Source: an uncultured Clostridia bacterium (GTDB lineage Bacteria > Bacillota_A > Clostridia > TANB77 > CAG-508). From it: a stretch of 7,121 bases of DNA. The stretch covers positions 1-7,121 of the forward strand of contig CATKFT010000281.1 of the NCBI GenBank assembly GCA_949747745.1, read 5' to 3'. The notes below the pieces were generated by a model. It saw only the letters and a list, made by a program, of their open reading frames with translations, was not told where the DNA came from and did no database searches. Positions 4,504 to 7,121 of this stretch are shown in pieces; the first letter of the stretch is position 1, and the number at the start of each line of letters is the position of its first letter. The position numbers were made by a program, and so were the translations under genes.

Positions 4504-7121
4504 ATGGGAAGAATATTGTTAATTGATGGAAATAGTATATTAAATAGAGCATTTTATGGAATAATGGGAAACAAAATGCTAATGACAGAAGATGGAACTT
4601 ATACAAATGCAGTATATGGTTTTTTAAGCATATTATTCAAAACAGAAGAAGAACTAAAACCAGAATATATAGTAGTAGCATTTGATAAAAAAGGACCAAC
4701 TAAAAGACATGAAATGTATAAAGAATATAAAGCAAATAGAAAAGGTATGCCAGAAGAATTAGCAAACCAAATGCCAATAATAAAAGAGATATTGAAAGCA
4801 ATGAATATAAAAATTATAGAAAAAGAAGGTTATGAGGGTGATGATATTATTGGTACACTATCAAGATTTGGGGAAGAAAAAGGACTAGATGTAACAATAC
4901 TTTCAGGAGATAGAGACAACTTTCAACTAGCAACAGATAAAATAACAATTGAAATTCCAAGAACTAAAGAAGGAAAAACACAAACAGATTATTATGATAG
5001 AAATAAAGTAAGAGAAGAATATGGAATAGAGCCATACCAACTAATTCAGGTAAAAGGTTTAATGGGAGATACATCTGATAATATACCAGGGGTACCAGGA
5101 GTAGGAGAAAAAACAGCACTTGGATTAATAAAAGAATATACAGATATTGATAATTTATACGCTAAAATAGAGGAAAATACGGATAATATAAAGGGAAAAT
5201 TAAGGCAAAAGCTAATAGAAAATAAAGAATTAGCATTTCTTTCAAGAGAGCTTGGAAGAATAAATATAGATTCAGAAATAGAAAAAGATTTGTCAAAAAT
5301 GAAAAAAGAAGAATGGGATAAAGAGAAAGTATTAGAATTATTTAAAAAATATAGATTTAATAGATATATTGAACGTTTTTCATTAAAAGAAGGAGAAGAA
5401 GAAAACAAAGAGCAAAATATAGATTTTGAAAAAAAAGAAATAAAAACACAATCAGAATTACAAGATTTAATAAATTTAATAAAAAAAGAAGAAAAACTTG
5501 TTTATTATTTAGGAACAAAAGAATATGATATAAACAATATAGAAATTAAAAATATAGGTATTGAAAATGAAAATTCTGAAAATAATCTTAATAATAAAAT
5601 AATAAATAAAGAAGTATACAGTGAAAACAACATAAATAATCAAGATAATAAAAATGAAATTGATAATTCAAAAATAATAATTATTCCAAAAAAAATAACA
5701 AGTATAAGTATTTTTATTAAAAATACAGTATATTACTATGAATTTGAAAAAAATCAAGAAGAATTTATAAAATATTTTAAAGAAATATTTGAAGAGAAGC
5801 CACTTGTAGGTTACGAAGAAGCAAGGGATTATATTTTATTAAAGCAAATAGGAATTACACCAAAGAACTTTGTATTCGATGTAAAAATAGCAGCATATAT
5901 ACTAAACCCAGTAGCTTCAAAATACCCATTAGATGGTTTAAGCATGTCATATGTAGGAATTGATATCTCGGAGTATTTAAAACAAAAGGGAGTAAAAGAA
6001 GAAAAAGAACAATTAAATTTATTTGATGCAAATGAAGAGGAAACTATTTCAAAACAAAAAGAAGAAAGCATAGTATATGTATATGTTATATCAAGATTAA
6101 GAGAAATATTAGAAAAAAAATTGAAAGAAGAAAAAGAAGAAGAATTATTTAATAAAATTGAAATGCCACTTGTAAGAGTACTTGCAGATATGCAATATGT
6201 AGGTATGAAAGTAGATAAAGAAGAACTTATTTCATATGGAAATGTATTAAAGCAAGAATTAGAAGAACTAACAAAAGAAATTTATAAATTAGTAGGAGAA
6301 GAATTTAACATAAATTCACCAAAACAATTAGGAGAAATTTTATTTGAAAAACTAAACTTACCATTTGCAAAGAAAACCAAAAATGGATATTCTACAGATG
6401 TGGATGTTCTAGAAAAAATAAAAAATGAACATCCAGTAGTTGCTAAAATATTAGAATATAGGGGAATTATGAAACTAAATTCAACATATGTAGAGGGCTT
6501 AATTCCATATATTAATAAATATGATAATGGAATACACACATATTTTCATCAAACTGTAACTACAACAGGAAGAATAAGTTCAACAGAACCAAACTTACAA
6601 AACATACCAACAAGGCAAGAAGCTGGAAAGAAAATAAGAAAAGCATTTAAGCCAAGTAAAAATAGTATATTTTTAGATGCAGATTATTCACAAATAGAAT
6701 TAAGAGTTTTAGCACATATTTCAGAAGATGAACATATGTTAGAAGCATTTAAAAATGATGAAGACATCCATAAACAAGCAGCATCAAAAGTGCTAAATAT
6801 ACCATTAGAGGAAGTAACGAGTGAACAAAGGTCAAGTGCGAAAGCAGTAAACTTTGGGATAGTATATGGAATTAGTGAATTTGGATTAGGGGAGCAAATT
6901 GGAGTTTCAAGAAAAGAAGCTAAAAACTATATTGAGCAATATTTAGATAAATATAGTGGAATAAAAAAATTTATGGATGAAATAGTAAATCAAGCAGAAG
7001 AAGAGGGATATGTACAAACTCTATTTGGAAGAAAAAGACAAATATCAGAGTTAAAATCATCAAACTATATGGTAAGACAATTTGGAAAAAGAGCAGCAAT
7101 GAACACACCAATACAAGGAAC
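4504..7121 (+). CDS. polA: DNA polymerase I (3' end beyond window)
   Basis: Pol I fills gaps and removes RNA primers in replication and repair. The 872 codons present are open to the window edge. The 5'-nuclease domain (about 1-295) has LIDGNS (6-11), DKKGPTKRHE (61-70), YKANR (75-79), EGDD (111-114), SGDRD (134-138) and GDTSDNIPGVPGVG (188-201), with all metal-binding acids visible. The 3'-5' exonuclease region (about 300-540) is degenerate: no DTE motif, no terminal Y..D motif, and an Asn-rich insert near 353-390. The polymerase domain shows TTGRISSTEPNLQNIP (687-702), motif A DYSQIELR (727-734), and the O-helix with R776, K780, F784 and Y788. Sequence stops at NTPIQG (867-872), so roughly 75 residues including the VHDE motif lie outside. 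ATG 4504 follows AAGGAG (4488-4493) with a 10-nt gap. Confidence 0.97.
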   Translation, partial: MGRILLIDGNSILNRAFYGIMGNKMLMTEDGTYTNAVYGFLSILFKTEEELKPEYIVVAFDKKGPTKRHEMYKEYKANRKGMPEELANQMPIIKEILKAMNIKIIEKEGYEGDDIIGTLSRFGEEKGLDVTILSGDRDNFQLATDKITIEIPRTKEGKTQTDYYDRNKVREEYGIEPYQLIQVKGLMGDTSDNIPGVPGVGEKTALGLIKEYTDIDNLYAKIEENTDNIKGKLRQKLIENKELAFLSRELGRINIDSEIEKDLSKMKKEEWDKEKVLELFKKYRFNRYIERFSLKEGEEENKEQNIDFEKKEIKTQSELQDLINLIKKEEKLVYYLGTKEYDINNIEIKNIGIENENSENNLNNKIINKEVYSENNINNQDNKNEIDNSKIIIIPKKITSISIFIKNTVYYYEFEKNQEEFIKYFKEIFEEKPLVGYEEARDYILLKQIGITPKNFVFDVKIAAYILNPVASKYPLDGLSMSYVGIDISEYLKQKGVKEEKEQLNLFDANEEETISKQKEESIVYVYVISRLREILEKKLKEEKEEELFNKIEMPLVRVLADMQYVGMKVDKEELISYGNVLKQELEELTKEIYKLVGEEFNINSPKQLGEILFEKLNLPFAKKTKNGYSTDVDVLEKIKNEHPVVAKILEYRGIMKLNSTYVEGLIPYINKYDNGIHTYFHQTVTTTGRISSTEPNLQNIPTRQEAGKKIRKAFKPSKNSIFLDADYSQIELRVLAHISEDEHMLEAFKNDEDIHKQAASKVLNIPLEEVTSEQRSSAKAVNFGIVYGISEFGLGEQIGVSRKEAKNYIEQYLDKYSGIKKFMDEIVNQAEEEGYVQTLFGRKRQISELKSSNYMVRQFGKRAAMNTPIQG

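Noticed and set aside
5046..5408. Minus-strand open frame of 120 codons inside polA
   Set aside because: It is antisense to conserved 5'-nuclease domain sequence, is Ser/Phe-rich, and is a shadow of the real gene, like the other antisense frames inside the four genes.

Overview
This window comes from a very AT-rich bacterial chromosome. It looks like a low-GC Bacillota (Clostridia-like) genome: the coding regions favour A/T-ending codons and AGA for arginine, tryptophan is TGG, all visible stops are TAA, and ribosome binding sites are AAGGAG-like. The gene content (queH, polA with a degenerate proofreading domain, two polytopic membrane enzymes) fits a gut or anaerobic Firmicute. The species cannot be named from this sequence alone.

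Layout, all genes on the + strand: (1) the last 15 codons of an upstream gene end at 49. (2) A 257-bp non-coding stretch (50-306) is the most unusual part. It opens with eleven in-phase 7-bp repeats that begin inside the upstream gene's last codons and run to 121. It then holds a perfect 21-bp inverted repeat (153-173 / 241-261) enclosing a strongly GC-rich, RNA-like core bounded by 7-bp direct repeats. (3) A 623-residue multi-spanning membrane protein (307-2178) looks like a GT-C type glycosyltransferase, with a soluble C-terminal domain. (4) queH (2266-2838) encodes the Fe-S/metal enzyme that finishes queuosine in tRNA. (5) A second multi-spanning protein (2937-4397) resembles the polyprenyl-phosphate-sugar-dependent mannosyltransferases (MptB/GT87-like). 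(6) polA (4504 to the window edge) encodes DNA polymerase I. It is cut at its C-terminus by the window end, so it lacks a stop here.

The four genes are separated by gaps of about 87-106 bp. No convincing GC-rich terminator or consensus promoter lies between them, so co-transcription is possible but not shown. Functionally they are mixed: cell-surface glycan assembly (two membrane genes), tRNA modification (queH) and DNA repair/replication (polA). I see no complete new defence or mobile system. The best candidate for something undescribed is the palindrome with its GC-rich core at about 146-270, which could be a small mobile element, a structured RNA, or the leader of the first membrane gene.
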